Shown piece by piece: positions 4,428 to 5,145 of a DNA stretch of 5,145 bases; the first letter of the stretch is position 1; every line of letters begins with the position of its first letter. This stretch comes from Pseudomonadota bacterium (lineage in GTDB: Bacteria; Pseudomonadota; Gammaproteobacteria; Burkholderiales; SG8-39), in NCBI GenBank assembly GCA_021848555.1, contig JAJZUN010000268.1, positions 1 through 5,145 of the forward strand, written 5' to 3'. Under the pieces are notes generated by a model that did not search any database, was not told where the DNA came from, and saw only the letters and a list, made by a program, of their open reading frames with translations. The translations under genes were made by a program, and so were the position numbers.

Positions 4428-4783
4428 AAGCGTGTTGCAGCCGCCCGGAGGCGTGCCGAAACAGCCTGGGGCCGTGTTGCAACCGCCCGGGGCCGTGTTG
4501 CAGCCGCCCGGAGGCGTGTTGCAGCCGCCCAGGCATGTGTTGCAGCCGCCCGGAGAGTGCAGTTCTTCTCAGTACCACTCAGGTACTGCAGGGGGCCGCT
4601 GGGAGGGCGGCCCCTGCAGATCAAGATCAAAAGCCGGATTTATCCGATCACGGCGCTAACCCCAACCGCCGGAACGGCGGTTGGGGACCCCTGCGCCTGC
4701 ACGAGGAAGCCTGCAAGGCCCAAGGGCCAGCAGGCTTTGGGGTAGTCGCATTCGATTCGAGAGCGATAGGAGCAACCCCATGA
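4424..4783 (+). CDS. Cys-rich heptad-repeat ORF over the iteron array
   Basis: This 119-aa ORF has a good ribosome site at 4412-4416, starts in an ATGA overlap with the initiator gene and ends in an ATGA overlap with the primase start. Residues 4-45 are six 7-residue units of the form C-C-(S/N)-R-P-x-x, with 11 Cys in the first 40 residues. The second unit is degenerate (CRNSLGP). The rest (46-119) is hydrophilic, Gly/Pro-rich and encoded by DNA full of hairpins. Paired cysteines every seven residues could bind metal, but no known family is recognised. Differences between repeat units are mostly amino-acid changing, which fits selection on the DNA more than on the protein. It may be a real small protein, a translated bridge keeping ribosomes coupled to the primase gene, or an accident of a 21-bp repeat that preserves frame. 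Confidence 0.5.
   Translation: MKACCSRPEACRNSLGPCCNRPGPCCSRPEACCSRPGMCCSRPESAVLLSTTQVLQGAAGRAAPADQDQKPDLSDHGANPNRRNGGWGPLRLHEEACKAQGPAGFGVVAFDSRAIGATP
4432..4557 (+). repeat. Six tandem 21-bp iteron-like repeats (candidate oriV)
   Basis: Units start at 4432, 4453, 4474, 4495, 4516 and 4537, each exactly 21 bp. Five share the 15-bp core GTGTTGCA(A/G)CCGCCC; units 1 and 4 are identical throughout, and unit 2 (4453-4473) is degenerate. The last 6 bp vary (GGAGGC, GGGGCC, AGGCAT, GGAGAG). A conserved core plus variable spacer, a period of two helical turns, and a position next to a RepC-like gene are what iterons of a replication origin look like; IncQ oriV iterons are about 20 bp. The array lies wholly inside the Cys-rich ORF. 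Its repeat nature is certain; its role as origin is inferred. Confidence 0.95.
4570..4588. repeat. Inverted repeat 1 after the iterons
   Basis: CAGTACC (4570-4576) and GGTACTG (4582-4588) form a perfect 7-bp stem with loop ACTCA. Its last three bases are shared with the left arm of the next hairpin, so the two structures exclude each other at that end. Confidence 0.85.
4586..4619. repeat. Inverted repeat 2, 13-bp GC-rich stem-loop
   Basis: The arms CTGCAGGGGGCCGC (4586-4599) and GCGGCCCCTGCAG (4607-4619) pair over 13 bp with one bulged G around a 7-base purine-rich loop. No T run follows, so it is not a standard terminator on the + strand. Next to an iteron array and before a RepB-type primase gene, it could be a single-strand initiation site like the ssi hairpins of IncQ origins. 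Confidence 0.88.
4620..4655. other. Less GC-rich segment with GATC sites between hairpins
   Basis: This short segment is richer in A and T than its surroundings. It has GATC at 4619-4622, 4625-4628 and 4645-4648 and a small palindrome CGGAT-TT-ATCCG (4635-4646). It is the nearest thing to an AT-rich opening region by the iterons, but it is weak for that role. Confidence 0.3.
4660..4686. repeat. Inverted repeat 3, perfect 12-bp stem with 3-base loop
   Basis: CCCCAACCGCCG (4660-4671) and CGGCGGTTGGGG (4675-4686) are exact reverse complements around GAA. No T run follows. A perfect palindrome of this length in coding DNA is unusual and supports a structural role (ssi-like site, protein-binding site or mRNA structure). 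Confidence 0.9.
4707..4738. repeat. Inverted repeat 4, two-part stem-loop before the primase gene
   Basis: The outer stem AAGCCTGC/GCAGGCTT (4707-4714/4730-4737) and inner stem GGCCC/GGGCC (4717-4721/4724-4728) are joined by small bulges. Three T residues (4736-4738) end it, so weak termination or attenuation ahead of the primase start at 4780 is possible. Confidence 0.82.
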
Positions 4784-5145
4784 CCATGCGCCAGGTTGAA
4801 GAACTCCACGCCGCGCTTGACCAGATCTTTTTGACCTGGCCCAAGATCGACCTCGCGTTCTCCCTGCCATCCGGCGCTTGGATCAGGCCGGATGCGGTGG
4901 CTGGAAAGCACCGCCGCCTTGGCGGCCTCGACCGCCCCGCCATCGAAGCGCTCCAGCGCCAACTGTGGGCGCGGGCGCTGTCCAGCGGCCAGGGCATCCA
5001 CTGGCGGCCTTCATGCGCGGACTGGCGGCCCGAGGGTGTCGCAGCCGACGCCGGCTGGACTTTCGCCTCGCACGCCTTGCTGGACGACCTCGACGGACCC
5101 GTGGCACTCGGCGTCCTCTCGAAATATCGCAGCGTCGGCATCGAG
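4780..5145 (+). CDS. N-terminal part of a putative RepB-type primase (runs off the end)
   Basis: 122 codons are visible, with no stop before the window ends. ATG 4780 has AGGAG (4768-4772, 7-base spacing) and overlaps the preceding stop as ATGA. The order of features resembles the RepB' primase of IncQ plasmids, an archaeo-eukaryotic-type primase that starts DNA synthesis on single-stranded origin hairpins: IDLAFSLPSGAWI (23-35) corresponds to FDIGVRDATTGQM, SSGQGIHWRPS (68-78) to NAQGNDVYIRPA, and ALLDDLD (99-105) followed by SVGIE (118-122) to LVLVDDL and ALVVET. The D102-D103 pair matches a conserved acidic site. In RSF1010 the next residues are S-P-x-N-x-Q, just beyond this window. The match is from memory and covers only the N-terminal region, so the family is likely but unproven. 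Confidence 0.72.
   Translation, partial: MTMRQVEELHAALDQIFLTWPKIDLAFSLPSGAWIRPDAVAGKHRRLGGLDRPAIEALQRQLWARALSSGQGIHWRPSCADWRPEGVAADAGWTFASHALLDDLDGPVALGVLSKYRSVGIE

Noticed and set aside
4432..4557. CRISPR array
   Set aside because: Units are directly tandem with only 6-bp variable tails, not 30-bp-class spacers, and no cas genes are present.
4036..4630. Two - strand frames (180 and 184 aa) across the repeats, one with L-Q-H-x-x-G-R heptads
   Set aside because: They are antisense to the initiator gene, have no ribosome site I can see, and their heptads simply mirror the 21-bp DNA repeat.

Overview
This is a GC-rich, densely packed stretch that looks like a mobile or phage/plasmid-type element next to a tRNA-Val gene in a high-GC proteobacterium, plausibly beta or gamma. 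The lineage is inferred from base composition, codon use, Shine-Dalgarno strength and the encoded CCA. Every convincing gene is on the + strand. No integrase, relaxase, capsid or partition gene is visible, so the type of element is undecided.

Left part (1-1268). The window opens inside tRNA-Val(GAC), followed by a factor-independent terminator. A roughly 300-base non-coding stretch then carries two pairs of TGGCTA direct repeats at 11-bp phasing on either side of a GC-rich hairpin. A near-perfect sigma-70 promoter (TTGACA-17-TATGAT) fires so close to an ATG that the mRNA of the next gene (374-1126, 250 aa, unknown function) should be leaderless. That gene ends at a strong terminator (1156-1189).

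Right part (1269-5145). Seven genes run as one chain in which each overlaps the next by 4 to 17 bp: a small helix-turn-helix (excisionase/AlpA-like) protein, an unknown 206-aa protein, a 91-aa protein with a sliding-clamp-binding peptide and a Cys/His cluster, a DnaB-type helicase reduced to its RecA-like motor domain, a 282-aa protein resembling IncQ RepC-type iteron-binding initiators, a Cys-rich ORF, and the start of a RepB-type (archaeo-eukaryotic-like) primase that runs off the end.

The most interesting part is 4424-4783. Six tandem 21-bp repeats (a 15-bp core plus a 6-bp variable spacer) look like origin iterons, and four stem-loops follow them. All of this sits inside an ORF that has a good ribosome-binding site and 4-bp ATGA overlaps with the genes on both sides. 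Helicase, initiator, iterons, hairpins and primase together resemble the helicase/initiator/primase plus oriV arrangement of IncQ plasmids such as RSF1010, but with a DnaB-family motor and with the origin embedded in an overlapping gene. The helicase call is firm. The initiator, primase and origin calls are inferences from motifs recalled from memory and from gene order.
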